A stretch of DNA of 64,000 nt from contig NZ_JPWF01000001.1 in the NCBI RefSeq assembly GCF_003326675.1, positions 248,001-312,000 of the forward strand. Direction: 5' to 3'. This document shows positions 43,498 through 53,006 of the stretch, one piece after another. Each line of letters starts with the position of its first letter. The first letter of the stretch is position 1. The position numbers and the translations under genes are program-made. A model generated the notes under the pieces. That model was not told the DNA's origin, did not search any database, and saw only the letters and a program-made list of their open reading frames with translations. This DNA is from Thalassospira profundimaris. GTDB taxonomy: Bacteria; Pseudomonadota; Alphaproteobacteria; Rhodospirillales; Thalassospiraceae.

Positions 43498-44393
43498 CAA
43501 TCATTCCTGGTTGCGAACAGGGTGTCATATGAATTTGTGATCCACTCATACTGTTCCTGCGTCAGTTCGACAAGCGGTGCGCGCACACGCGACCATTGCG
43601 CACAGTCGGTCGTGTGACCAACAAGCGCCTTTACCGCCGGTGTCACCGGCAATTCAAGAAGGGCATTTACCAGCGGCACAAGACGCGAATCGGGTGTCTC
43701 CCCATCCAGAAGCGGGATCAGAAGTTCCGGGGCAAAATTGGCAACACCACTGATCGCACCTGATCCGCCAAGTGCAATGGCCGCACCGAGAATACGTTCA
43801 TCGCCGATCAGAATGTGACGATCGGAAAACCGGTCGATCAGGGTTTTTGCATTTTCCCAATCCCCGGACGAATCCTTGACCCCGGCAATCAGGTCCGGGT
43901 GGCTTTCGATCAGGGCGGCAATCATGTCCGGGCCAACCGGGGCGGCGGTTACTTGCGGGATGTGATACAAAATGACCTGAAGCTGCGTGTCGCTGATCGC
44001 ATCAAGGAACTGTCGGAACCAGGTGATCTGTCCGGCGTCGCTTGACCCTTTGAAATAATAGGGCGGTGTAACCAGAACATATTTGGAGCCAAGCGAATCG
44101 GCGGCTTTGGCAGCGGCAATGGCATCGCCAAGGGCGGATTCAATGACGCCGACAATGATCCGCGACGGTTCAATACCCGACGCCAAAAGAGCTTTGTGCG
44201 CGGTGACTTTTTCTTCCCGCGACAGATGCGGGCCTTCACCGGTTGTCCCGCCAAGGGTGAAGGATACACATCCCTTGGCCAGCAACGATTTGGCGTGTTT
44301 GCACAGCAGGTCGATATCGACCGCACCGGTGCTGGTAAAGGGCGTGGTAATCGCAGCCGAGATGCCGAATTTGTCTGATTTGGTGGCGGGCAT
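43497..44393 (-). CDS. DapA/NAL-family aldolase or dehydratase
   Basis: The 298-residue TIM-barrel protein of the dihydrodipicolinate synthase / N-acetylneuraminate lyase family has the GGTTGE motif (Thr50, Thr51), the catalytic Tyr in ILYHIP (Tyr143) and the Schiff-base Lys in GVKDSS (Lys173). All three are intact. The exact substrate is open: pairing with a GntR regulator and a TRAP transporter instead of lysine genes points to catabolism of an imported keto acid or sugar acid, not lysine synthesis. The ATG at 44393 follows AGGAA; an in-frame start at 44468 reads into the operator region. Confidence 0.88.
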   Translation of the reverse strand: MPATKSDKFGISAAITTPFTSTGAVDIDLLCKHAKSLLAKGCVSFTLGGTTGEGPHLSREEKVTAHKALLASGIEPSRIIVGVIESALGDAIAAAKAADSLGSKYVLVTPPYYFKGSSDAGQITWFRQFLDAISDTQLQVILYHIPQVTAAPVGPDMIAALIESHPDLIAGVKDSSGDWENAKTLIDRFSDRHILIGDERILGAAIALGGSGAISGVANFAPELLIPLLDGETPDSRLVPLVNALLELPVTPAVKALVGHTTDCAQWSRVRAPLVELTQEQYEWITNSYDTLFATRND

Positions 44394-44460
44394 GACACAT
44401 TCCTGTTTCGCGCCATATGGCATGGCGCCGTGATTATCGGTGTTGAAACAGTTGTCTATC

Positions 44461-44474
44461 ACTAACATGTTAGT
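44461..44474. promoter_or_regulatory. 14-bp perfect palindrome, candidate GntR operator
   Basis: ACTAACATGTTAGT sits in the divergent region between the DapA-like gene and dctP. Its symmetry, size and place fit a dimeric FadR-type repressor controlling both directions. No second copy was noticed nearby. Confidence 0.55.
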
Positions 44475-44589
44475 TATACAATAGGTGTCGTGTCAGTGCA
44501 GATGTTGTTGATTCTCATCTGTGGAAAGACCTAAAAACAATAACGACACTCAGAAAAACAGATACTTAATATCCTTTAGGGAGGATCCA

Positions 44590-45600
44590 ATGACCAAGAC
44601 ACCCATGGCACGCAGCCTTGTCAGAATCGCATCCGCTGCCATCTGCACCTTTGCAATCGGTGCAAACTCGGCCTTCGCGGCGGACGCGGTAAAGTTGCGT
44701 ATTTCAACCCCGGCTGTTGAATCCGACTGGCATGCCAAGATGCTGACCGTCTTCAAGGACGAGCTCGCAAAAACTGCACCGGGCGAATTCGATATTGAAA
44801 TCCATCTGAATGCCAGCCTGTTCAAACAGGGCACCGAGCCCGCAGCGATGCAGCGCGGCAACCTCGATATGGCGATGATTTCGGCACAGGATATTGCCAA
44901 ACAGATCCCGCAATGGTCGGTTTTCACCGCCGGTTATCTGATCCGTGACCCGGAACATCAGAAAAAAGTTTTCAACAGCGACATCGGCCAGAAATTCTAC
45001 CAGATGGTCGCCGATGACATGAATATCGAGATTCTCGATGTTGGTTATCTTGGCACCCGTGAACTGAACCTTGCCAATGACAAGAAAATCACCACCCCGG
45101 CCGACCTTGATGGCGTAAAGCTGCGCATGCCGGGTTCCGATGCATGGCTGTTCCTGGGCAATGCCCTTGGTGCCGATGCAACCCCGTTGGCATTTGGCGA
45201 AGTTTACACCGGCCTTCAGACCGGCACCATTGATGGCCAGGACAACCCGCTTCCGACCGTCAAGGCGGTTAAATTCTATGAAGTCACCAAACAGATCGTT
45301 CTGACCGACCACCTTGTTGATGCGATCTTCCTGTCGATGGCAAAAAGCACCTATGACGATTTGACGGCTGAGCAGCAGAAAAAGGTCAAGGATGCCGCCG
45401 CTGTTGCGACCGCATATAACAACAAGATGCGCATCGAAGACGAAAAGTCGCTGATCGATTTCTTCAAGAACGAAGGTCTTTCGATTTATGCGCCTGACGT
45501 TGCGGCATTCCGCACCAAGGTTCAGAACGCCTATCTTGAAAGCGAATTCGCCAAAGACTGGCCGGAAGGCATCGTCGAGCAGATCAACGCGGTGAAGTGA
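44590..45600 (+). CDS. TRAP transporter substrate-binding protein (DctP family)
   Basis: The 336-residue product has a signal peptide (ending near ANSAFA) and then the DctP fold: LRISTPAVESDWHAKML, QRGNLDMAMISAQDIAKQ, LRMPGSDAWLFLGNALGADATPLAFGEVYTGLQTG (shown as its key parts LRMPG and GEVYTGLQTG) and the QDNPL segment. The conserved Arg in LRMPG binds the carboxylate of the ligand. It would capture an organic or sugar acid in the periplasm. GGGAGGA precedes the ATG at 44590. First gene of dctPQM, divergent from the DapA-like gene. Confidence 0.92.
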   Translation: MTKTPMARSLVRIASAAICTFAIGANSAFAADAVKLRISTPAVESDWHAKMLTVFKDELAKTAPGEFDIEIHLNASLFKQGTEPAAMQRGNLDMAMISAQDIAKQIPQWSVFTAGYLIRDPEHQKKVFNSDIGQKFYQMVADDMNIEILDVGYLGTRELNLANDKKITTPADLDGVKLRMPGSDAWLFLGNALGADATPLAFGEVYTGLQTGTIDGQDNPLPTVKAVKFYEVTKQIVLTDHLVDAIFLSMAKSTYDDLTAEQQKKVKDAAAVATAYNNKMRIEDEKSLIDFFKNEGLSIYAPDVAAFRTKVQNAYLESEFAKDWPEGIVEQINAVK

Positions 45601-45607
45601 TCAACTC

Positions 45608-46165
45608 GTGCGTGATCTGAGCAGACCCTTCAAAAAAGGTGCCGAATTCATCGCGGTGGCATTGTTCATCGCGATGTTCGGTACCTTTCTTTTACAGATT
45701 TTTGCGCGCTATGTTCTCAATAGCCCGCTTGGGTGGACGGTCGAAATCTGCATCATCCTTTATATCTGGCTGGTGTTCTGGACGTCTGCTTTCCTGCTGC
45801 GCGAACATGACCATGTGTCGTTCAATATGCTGTTTCTGGCAGCCCCGGTACGGGGACGACGGGTTATGGCCATTCTTGGTCTTGGATGCATTGCCGCGGC
45901 CTTTATCGCCGGGTTCCCGGTGATTGTGGATTACGTGATGTTCATGCGGATCGAAAAGGCCCCGGTTACGCGTATTACCCTTGATTACGTTTATGCAATT
46001 TTCCCTGTCTTTATCGTCGCGCTGATTATCCGCAGCCTGATTTCCCTGTGGCGTCTGATGCGCAGCAAAACCAGTGACCGGGAAATTGCGGCAATCGCGG
46101 GCGAACTGACACAACCGGACCTGTCGCCTTCTGATCTGGTTGTGGCAAAGGAGCCCAAGGCATGA
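45608..46165 (+). CDS. TRAP transporter small permease (DctQ family)
   Basis: The 185-residue membrane protein has four hydrophobic spans (about 14-36, 48-66, 85-107, 126-148) and the DctQ pattern ARYVLNSPLGWTVEI with LREHDHVSFNML. Translation starts at GTG 45608, 7 bp after dctP, and its stop overlaps dctM (ATGA). It forms the small part of the sodium-driven importer with DctM. The hydrophilic C-terminal tail of about 35 residues is somewhat long. Confidence 0.92.
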   Translation: MRDLSRPFKKGAEFIAVALFIAMFGTFLLQIFARYVLNSPLGWTVEICIILYIWLVFWTSAFLLREHDHVSFNMLFLAAPVRGRRVMAILGLGCIAAAFIAGFPVIVDYVMFMRIEKAPVTRITLDYVYAIFPVFIVALIIRSLISLWRLMRSKTSDREIAAIAGELTQPDLSPSDLVVAKEPKA

Positions 46166-47457
46166 GTATGGCTTTCTTGATCAGTCTTGGCGGTTTCCTG
46201 CTGCTGGGTGCCATCGGAATGCCGATTGCAATCGCGGCTTTTGCGGCGTCCATCGGCTATATGTTCATTTCCGGACAGGATGTCGGACTGGTCGCCGAAC
46301 AGGCCCTGAATGGTCTGTTTAACAGTTATGTTTTGTTGGCCGTTCCGCTTTTTATTCTTGCTGCCAATTTCATGAATGCGGGCACGATCAGTGACCGGTT
46401 GCTGACATTCTGTATTGCGATTGTCGGGCGTTTTCGCGGCGGGCTTGCCCATGTCAATGTGCTGGCCAGTGTGATCTTTTCGGGCATGTCGGGATCGGCA
46501 ATTGCCGATGCGGCGGGTATTGGTCGTGTGATCATTGATCTGATGACGCGCAATAACCGCTATCCGGGCGGTTATGCTGCTGCTTTGACGGCGGCATCAA
46601 GTGTCATTGGCCCGATCATTCCGCCCTCAATCCCGATGATCCTCTATGCCCTGATCTCGGGAACATCTATCGGTTATCTGTTTTTGGCCGGTATCGTGCC
46701 AGGGCTGTTTCTGGCACTGGTTCTGATGGTCCTGAATGTCGTGATTGCGCGCAAACGTGATTTCAAACGCGATGACGTTGTACCGTTGCGCGAAATTCCC
46801 AGTGTCACGATGCGGGCCTTTCCGGCCTTGATGTTGCCGGTGATCCTGCTTTACGGGATCTATGGCGGCATCACCACCCCGACCGAGGCGGCTGCGATTG
46901 CCGCTGTTTACGCGCTTATTCTGGCGGCACTGTTTTATCGGTCGGTCAGCTGGAAGGATTTCTATCTTCTGGTGCTGGACGGGGCAAAGTCGACCTCGGT
47001 CGTTGGTTTGATCATCGCATCGGCACTGGTTCTGAACTATCTGGTGGCAAGTGAAAACCTGCCGGCACTGGTCGCTGATGAACTTGCGGCAACCAACATG
47101 TCACCGCTGGTCTTCATGCTGGTGATCAATCTGATCATTCTGGTGTTGGGATGTCTGTTTGATGCCACGACATTGCTGTTGATCGTGGTGCCCCTGTTCC
47201 TGCCGACTGCGGAACTTCTGGGTATTGATCTGGTTTATTTCGGTGTCGTAATAACGATTAATATCATGATCGGTCTGATCACGCCGCCCTATGGCATTTT
47301 GCTGTTTGTTCTGAACGGTGTGACCGGCATTCCGTTGCGCGATATCATTCGTGAAATATGGGTGTTTGTCGCGGCATTGATCGGCGCATTGGCGGTGCTG
47401 GTATTGATCCCAGACATGGTTTTGTGGCTGCCGCGCCTGTTTGGATATAGTGGCTAG
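46162..47457 (+). CDS. TRAP transporter large permease (DctM family)
   Basis: The 431-residue protein has about 12 membrane segments. Family signatures are SVIFSGMSGSAIADAAGIGR, SSVIGPIIPPSIPMILYAL and YGGITTPTEAAAIAAVYAL, ending with an ITPPYGILLFVLNG hairpin. It couples solute entry to Na+. It overlaps dctQ by 4 bp and is followed by a strong terminator, so dctPQM is a closed transcription unit. Confidence 0.95.
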   Translation: MSMAFLISLGGFLLLGAIGMPIAIAAFAASIGYMFISGQDVGLVAEQALNGLFNSYVLLAVPLFILAANFMNAGTISDRLLTFCIAIVGRFRGGLAHVNVLASVIFSGMSGSAIADAAGIGRVIIDLMTRNNRYPGGYAAALTAASSVIGPIIPPSIPMILYALISGTSIGYLFLAGIVPGLFLALVLMVLNVVIARKRDFKRDDVVPLREIPSVTMRAFPALMLPVILLYGIYGGITTPTEAAAIAAVYALILAALFYRSVSWKDFYLLVLDGAKSTSVVGLIIASALVLNYLVASENLPALVADELAATNMSPLVFMLVINLIILVLGCLFDATTLLLIVVPLFLPTAELLGIDLVYFGVVITINIMIGLITPPYGILLFVLNGVTGIPLRDIIREIWVFVAALIGALAVLVLIPDMVLWLPRLFGYSG

Positions 47458-47486
47458 ACCAAAGCTTGAATATTGCTAGTGATCAT

Positions 47487-47526
47487 AAAAAACCCCTCCG
47501 CCAGTTTAACCGGCGGAGGGGTTTTA
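47487..47526. terminator. Bidirectional terminator between dctM and the chemoreceptor gene
   Basis: A 12-bp stem AACCCCTCCGCC / GGCGGAGGGGTT has A-rich and T-rich flanks and lies between convergent genes. Confidence 0.9.
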
Positions 47527-47543
47527 CTTTGCGGACAAAGGAC

Positions 47544-49691
47544 CTAGCCAGCACGCACGCGGGCGACAAATCCGTTTGCCTCCTCCTGAAGACGCTGGGC
47601 CTTGGTCAACAGTTCCTCGGCCGTATTGCGCGCATCACCCGACAGGGTTTGGACCGCTTCGGCCGATCGCGATACTTCGTTCATATTGTCCGAAACATCA
47701 CGAACGCCGCGCGCAGCTTCTTCGGAGCCATTGGCGATTTCTGCGGTGGCAGAGCCCTGCTGACGCATGGCAGCCGCAATCGAACTTGAAATGCTGTCGA
47801 CCTCGCCAATCGTGCTGGCGATGGCCGAAATCATTTCAACAGCCGACGCGCTGACCGTGCGCATTTCATCGATCTGGCGGCTGATATCTTCGGTCGCACG
47901 CTGGGTCTGGGTGGCAAGGTTTTTGACCTCGTTGGCAACCACGGCAAAGCCCTTGCCGGCGTCACCCGCACGGGCGGCCTCGATGGTGGCATTAAGGGCC
48001 AGAAGGTTGGTCTGATCGGCAATCGTGTTGATCAGATCAATGACCTCGCCAATTTTCTGGGCCGTATCGGAAAGTTGCCGCACGGTGATATCCGAACGGC
48101 GGGCCTCTTCGACGGCCGAACGTGAAACTTCCTCGGCTTTGCCAACCTGGCGCTCGATTTCGGCAATTGAAGCCGACAGTTCTTCGGTGGCCGACGAGAC
48201 CGAGCTGACATTGGCCGATGCGTTATGGGATGCTGTGCTGACATCGGTTGCCCGCACAACGTTTTCACCGGCATTTGAAGCCATATGATCGACCGCGTTT
48301 CGCATTTCGGTGATCTGGGTCAGAAGGTCGGTGACAAGCCCGTTGACCGAGCTTTCAAATCCGTTTGCCATTTCCAGAAGTGCCGCACGGCGTTGCTGTT
48401 CGGCGCGTTCTTCGTTGGCTTTGTTCTGCGCACGCAGTTCTTCGGCCTCAAGCGCGTTTTCGCGGAATGTTTCAACGGCACGTGCCATGGCGGCGATTTC
48501 ATCGCTGCCCTTATCCGCAACCGGGGTGCGCAGATCGCCATTGGTCAGGCGATCCATCGCCGTGTTCAAACCAATCAACCGCGCAAGCAGGTTACGCTGA
48601 ACATAAAGCCAGACAATCAGGATCGAAATAATGATCGCAGCCGCGGCAACAATCAGCATGACAGTTTCGGCAACCGAAATGGTCTTGCTGACACCGGCAT
48701 TGGCGACATCAATCTTGTTGCGCATTTCGCCAAGCAGCTGATCGGCGGTTTCACCGATGCCATTGGCAATGGTGGTCGTCTGGTCAAGCAGTTCGGCTAG
48801 GACATCCTGTTGTTCAAGCGCACTTTGGCGCAGCGAAAACAGATTGCGCGCATTGTTCGGATCAAGTCCGGCGGACAGAATCTTAAAGCTTTCTTCCGAA
48901 CGCGCCTTAAGGTCATCAACCGGAATTTCGGCGATGCTGGCACCCATCTGGGTAATGACCGGATTGGACCAGAACTTGACGCGATCCAGTCCGTCAATAT
49001 CGGATGCGGAACTTGCGATACGGGCCAGGTCCGGAATTTTGAGTGCCAGGGCGCGAAGCTCGGACATGTTCTGGGCGGTCATCGCATCTTCATCAATCAA
49101 CTGATCAAGAAGATCAAAAATCTCGCCTTCCTTGTCGACTTTGCCGACCAGACCATAAAGTTCGCCGGCATTGTTGGTCAGGGTCATATTGGCATTGGTC
49201 GACAGTTCGCGCGAACTGACTTCAATGGCGTTTGCCGCGCGGATCACTTCGTCAAGCAATGCGTCAAGTGCGTCGCGATTGGTAAAGACAACCCCCATTG
49301 TCTCTTCCAGGCGGCGGATATTGACGATCATTTGCCCGGTCTGTTCAGAGAATTGTTGCAGGATCACATTATTGACGCCAAGCGCGGCCAGATCTGCAAT
49401 GTGATCATTCATCTGATTTTCGACCGCTTCAAGTGATGCGGTGGCTGCAACAACCTCGTCATGGCTGGTGGCACTGGCAACAGCACGGGCAATCTGAATG
49501 ATTGCGTCACTGCTGACATACAGTTCCTGTCCACTGACAAGGGCCGGAATCGCCTCGGCGGTGACGACCCGCTGTTGGGATTCAGTTATTCGAAAAGAAA
49601 AAACCGCCAGTGCGGCGGCACAAACAGCAAGTAAGGCAATGGGGACAATCGCCGCCATTAACCTACCCCGCAAACCAACTTTGCCGGTCAT
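47544..49691 (-). CDS. Transmembrane methyl-accepting chemotaxis protein
   Basis: The 715-residue receptor has TM1 (about 14-36), a long periplasmic helical sensor (about 40-335), TM2 (about 345-367), a HAMP domain (about 370-425) and a cytoplasmic signalling domain with the hairpin tip [21 protein letters not shown]-type sequence (tip residues [15 protein letters not shown]). The sensor is purely helical with many Glu/Gln/Asn, like helical-bundle sensors. The ligand is unknown. Several starts are possible (49739, 49706, 49691). I favour 49691, as it has GGGA at about 6 nt and places TM1 near the N terminus. Confidence 0.92.
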   Translation of the reverse strand: MTGKVGLRGRLMAAIVPIALLAVCAAALAVFSFRITESQQRVVTAEAIPALVSGQELYVSSDAIIQIARAVASATSHDEVVAATASLEAVENQMNDHIADLAALGVNNVILQQFSEQTGQMIVNIRRLEETMGVVFTNRDALDALLDEVIRAANAIEVSSRELSTNANMTLTNNAGELYGLVGKVDKEGEIFDLLDQLIDEDAMTAQNMSELRALALKIPDLARIASSASDIDGLDRVKFWSNPVITQMGASIAEIPVDDLKARSEESFKILSAGLDPNNARNLFSLRQSALEQQDVLAELLDQTTTIANGIGETADQLLGEMRNKIDVANAGVSKTISVAETVMLIVAAAAIIISILIVWLYVQRNLLARLIGLNTAMDRLTNGDLRTPVADKGSDEIAAMARAVETFRENALEAEELRAQNKANEERAEQQRRAALLEMANGFESSVNGLVTDLLTQITEMRNAVDHMASNAGENVVRATDVSTASHNASANVSSVSSATEELSASIAEIERQVGKAEEVSRSAVEEARRSDITVRQLSDTAQKIGEVIDLINTIADQTNLLALNATIEAARAGDAGKGFAVVANEVKNLATQTQRATEDISRQIDEMRTVSASAVEMISAIASTIGEVDSISSSIAAAMRQQGSATAEIANGSEEAARGVRDVSDNMNEVSRSAEAVQTLSGDARNTAEELLTKAQRLQEEANGFVARVRAG

Positions 49692-49846
49692 GATATTCCC
49701 ACTCATGGATTGTTTTGATTTATATGAGCCAAGCGCCATCTAAGGCAGGTGACCTGGCTCTGACGGTTATTTCCGTCTGCGGGAATATTATTGAATCAAA
49801 GTCAGATGCGGTCTAGTGGTGTTTGTGTTGCAAAATTGCGAAATTG

Positions 49847-50635
49847 TTATTGTTCGAGAAATTTTTGAACGCTTTTGAGTATAACTTCCCGGCTTGATGC
49901 TTGCGTAACCGGTTCTGCTCCGGGGCGTTCAATCATGATAACCGGCAGGCCCATTTTGCGGGCAGCTTCGATCTTGGCAAAGGTCGCATTGCCGCCGCTG
50001 TTCTTGCAAACAATCACATCTATCTGATGGCGTTCAAGAAGTTCGGTTTCGCTTTCGATGCTGAACGGACCACGCGCAAACAACCATTCCCCGTATGCCA
50101 GATCAAACGGATCACGCGGGGCATCAACGGTGCGCACCAGTAGCCAGGTTTTTTCAAGCCCTTCGAACGCATGCAGATTTTTTGCGCCACTGGCAATCAG
50201 GGCCCTGGTGCCGTGGTTGGGCAGGATACGGGCAGCTTCCGCGATGGAACGAACCTGAACCCAGTTGTCTTTCGGTGTTTTTTCCCAGCCCGGTCGATAG
50301 TACTGAATACATGGCATGGCAACGGCGTGACAGGCTTGGGAAATATTGCCCGAAATTTCGGTCGCATAAGGATGGGTGGCATCAATCACCAGATCAATCT
50401 GTTCGCTTTTGACATAGGAAATGATGCCTTCCGGGCCGCCAAACCCGCCAATACGAACAGGAATTCCGTCAGGAAGACTTGGTGCGCTGGTGCGTCCGGC
50501 CAGTGACAGCTGTAAACGGATGTCACGACCAAATTCATGCATCAGGTCTTCGGCAATGCGATTGGCGTCCCCGGTGCCCCCGAAAATAAGGATATGTTTC
50601 GGACGTTTGGCAGGGCGGGAAAGCGACATGGGCAT
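49847..50635 (-). CDS. cobK: Precorrin-6A reductase
   Basis: CobK/CbiJ reduces precorrin-6A (or the cobalt form) with NADPH. The 262-residue product has LIFGGTGDANRIAEDL, IDATHPYATEISGNI, IASGAKNLHAF and VCKNSGGNATFAKIEAAR, all family hallmarks, the last with the conserved KNSGG loop. An ATG at 50629 is a near-equal alternative start. It follows cbiD after 35 bp, and the two form a small operon separate from the main cob block. Confidence 0.94.
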   Translation of the reverse strand: MPMSLSRPAKRPKHILIFGGTGDANRIAEDLMHEFGRDIRLQLSLAGRTSAPSLPDGIPVRIGGFGGPEGIISYVKSEQIDLVIDATHPYATEISGNISQACHAVAMPCIQYYRPGWEKTPKDNWVQVRSIAEAARILPNHGTRALIASGAKNLHAFEGLEKTWLLVRTVDAPRDPFDLAYGEWLFARGPFSIESETELLERHQIDVIVCKNSGGNATFAKIEAARKMGLPVIMIERPGAEPVTQASSREVILKSVQKFLEQ

Positions 50636-50670
50636 AGACCTTATTCGTTCTTGGTTGATCAGACGGGCGA

Positions 50671-51792
50671 TCAGTTGGCTTGGACTGGCCTGAAAGGTTC
50701 GAAATCGCCGACACCGTGGCGGGCAATGATGGTGCCGCTGCGATCCGTGACGACAATCTCGATTGCACCGGCCCCGTCCAGTGTGGCACGGGCCGATTCA
50801 CAGGCCTGACGCGCAATGGTGTCTTCAATCCTAACGCCTGCGGCCTGACAAAGTTCCAGAACCTGTTTGGCGGTATTTGCATTGCGGGTCTGGTCTTGCA
50901 GTTCCGCATCCCCGCCTGACAGGGCAACGGTCTGCGCAAGTTTGTCAAAATCGACCTCGGACCGGCTGCTATGAAGGTCAAGGTGGCCTTGGGCGAGTTT
51001 GACCAGTTTGGCAAATCCACCGGCAATGCTGACAAAGGCCACCGGATTCTTGCGCAGATATTTCAACATGCCACCAACAAAGTCGCCCATATCCATGATC
51101 GCTTCTTCGGGCAGGTCATAAAATGCCCGGATGGCCGCCTCGGATGTTTTGCCGGTGGCCCCGGCAACGTGAATACGTCCGGTGGCGCGCGCCACATCAA
51201 TGCCGCGATGGATTGAATGGATCCATGCCGAACAGCTAAACGGGATCACCACCCCGGTTGTCCCCAGAACCGATAGACCGCCGACAATTCCCAATCGGCC
51301 ATTCCATGTCTTGGTGGCAATTTCTGCCCCGCCGGGGATCGAAATTTCAATTTCAACATCGGGTTTTGCCCCGAATGTTTCGCAAAGCTCGGTGATCTGG
51401 GCGATCATCATCTCCCTTGGCTTGGGATTGATGGCGGCTTCGCCCGGTGGCAGGGGCAGGCCAGGCTTGGTGATGGTGCCAACCCCGTCCCCGGCATGAA
51501 AGGTAATGCCGTTTCCAGGCTTGCCGTGGCGTACGGTTGCAATGATTTCAGCACCATGGGTGACATCGGGATCGTCGCCTGCATCCTTGATCACGCTTGC
51601 CCGTGCCCAACCATCGCCGGTCTCGGCCTTGATCAGTTCAAAGGACGGTGTTTCGCCGCGTGGCAGGGTGATGGTAACCGGATCGGGAAAGTCCCCGGAC
51701 AGCAGCGCCTGCCAGGCCGCACGGGTGGCGGCGGTGGCACATGCCCCCGTTGTCCATCCCTTGCGCAGCGGTCCGTCCGGTTTTCTGGCCAT
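50671..51792 (-). CDS. cbiD: Cobalt-precorrin-5B C1-methyltransferase
   Basis: CbiD methylates C1 of cobalt-precorrin-5B in the anaerobic route; aerobic organisms use CobF. The 373-residue product has the CbiD start LRKGWTTGACATAATRAAW, HAGDGVGTITKPGLPLPPGE, EISIPGGAEIATKTWNGRLG (in part), VGGLSVLGTTGVVIPFS and GDFVGGMLKYLRKN. A GTG at 51813 could be the start instead of ATG 51792. It lies upstream of cobK. Its presence without CobF or CobG is part of the hybrid nature of this pathway. Confidence 0.93.
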   Translation of the reverse strand: MARKPDGPLRKGWTTGACATAATRAAWQALLSGDFPDPVTITLPRGETPSFELIKAETGDGWARASVIKDAGDDPDVTHGAEIIATVRHGKPGNGITFHAGDGVGTITKPGLPLPPGEAAINPKPREMMIAQITELCETFGAKPDVEIEISIPGGAEIATKTWNGRLGIVGGLSVLGTTGVVIPFSCSAWIHSIHRGIDVARATGRIHVAGATGKTSEAAIRAFYDLPEEAIMDMGDFVGGMLKYLRKNPVAFVSIAGGFAKLVKLAQGHLDLHSSRSEVDFDKLAQTVALSGGDAELQDQTRNANTAKQVLELCQAAGVRIEDTIARQACESARATLDGAGAIEIVVTDRSGTIIARHGVGDFEPFRPVQAN

Positions 51793-52018
51793 TGCTGGAT
51801 TTTTTCCTGTCACTCTGGCGGCGGTTCCCGTTATTGATGACCTGTGATCTGGTCATCGCGGGACGTCTGATTAAACATAAATATTTGTGTTGTTATAATA
51901 ATAATACGACAAAATATCGGAAATATGTTGGACGTATCGTTTGATTGCTGTTTAACATATCCTCTTGAAACGGTCCTGCACAGATGGACCGATATTCACG
52001 CAATAGAAGTAGTACGGA

Positions 52019-52882
52019 ATGACGACTCTTGGTCTTGATTTTCCGGTTTTTGAACCGGGTTGGGTATGGCTGGTTGGTGCGGGCCCGGGTGATCCCGGTT
52101 TGCTGACGCTTCATGCGGTCAATGCCATGCAACAGGCCGATGTCGTTGTTTATGATGCCCTTGTCGATGACCGGATTTTGAACCTGCTGCGCGCCGATGC
52201 CCAACGGGTCTATGCTGGCAAACGCGGTGGTCGTCCGTCATCGAAACAGACCGATATTTCCCTGCAACTGGTGGAACTGGCCAAACAGGGTTTGCGTGTT
52301 TTGCGCCTTAAGGGCGGCGATCCGTTCGTATTTGGCCGTGGTGGCGAAGAAGGCCTGACACTGGTCGAACATAATGTACCGTTCCGTGTTGTGCCGGGGA
52401 TTACCGCCGGGATTGCCGGGGCGGCCTATGCCGGGATTCCGACCACCCATCGCGATTGCAATGCGTCGGTAACCTTTGTCACCGGCCACGGATCAAGTGG
52501 CGATGTGCCAGACAACATCAACTGGGCTGCCCTTGCCAAGGGCGCGCCGGTACTGGTGATGTATATGGCAATGAAACATCTGCGCCGGATTTCCGATGAA
52601 TTGATGGCGAATGGCCGATCCGGGGATGAACCCCTTGCCGTGATCAGTCAGGCGACGACACCTCATCAGGGCATCCTGATTACCACGCTGGAAAAGGCCG
52701 CCGATGATGTGGAGCGCGAAGGCGTCGAACCGCCTGCGGTCTGCATTCTGGGCAAGGTCGTCGGATTGCGTGATCGCCTTAACTGGTTGTCTCCGCAAGA
52801 CAATGTGACGTCCGTGCGCCATGTGCCGTTTGAACAGGTTCTGGACCTGATTTCAACACCGTCTGATCCCCTTAAGGACTAG
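52019..52882 (+). CDS. cobA: Uroporphyrinogen-III C-methyltransferase (SUMT)
   Basis: CobA adds methyl groups at C2 and C7 of uroporphyrinogen III to give precorrin-2, the branch point to cobalamin and siroheme. The 287-residue product has VWLVGAGPGDPGLLTLHAV, VVYDALVDDRILNL, RLKGGDPFVFGRGGEE, VPGITAGIAGAAYAGIPTTHR and FVTGHG, the full SUMT pattern. There is no fused CysG dehydrogenase domain, so siroheme is not its only role. It is divergent from cbiD with a 226-bp AT-rich gap. No riboswitch was seen there. Confidence 0.96.
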   Translation: MTTLGLDFPVFEPGWVWLVGAGPGDPGLLTLHAVNAMQQADVVVYDALVDDRILNLLRADAQRVYAGKRGGRPSSKQTDISLQLVELAKQGLRVLRLKGGDPFVFGRGGEEGLTLVEHNVPFRVVPGITAGIAGAAYAGIPTTHRDCNASVTFVTGHGSSGDVPDNINWAALAKGAPVLVMYMAMKHLRRISDELMANGRSGDEPLAVISQATTPHQGILITTLEKAADDVEREGVEPPAVCILGKVVGLRDRLNWLSPQDNVTSVRHVPFEQVLDLISTPSDPLKD

Positions 52883-53006
52883 GTTCTGGCGTAGCGCGGC
52901 GGGTCCGTATCCCGGTTTAAAATCCCTCCAATGAATTGATTTATATCGTTGTCGGTCGGGCGTGTGCTTGTCACAATCGCGTCAATTGATTTGACCCGGA
53001 TGGATC

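Noticed and set aside
43497-44393. Lysine-pathway DapA
   Set aside because: Key residues fit the family, but the context is a GntR regulator and a TRAP importer, not lysine genes.
42817-47457. Sialic acid (Nan) catabolic operon
   Set aside because: The DapA-family enzyme and TRAP genes would fit, but nanK, nanE and a sialidase are missing, so the substrate is left open.
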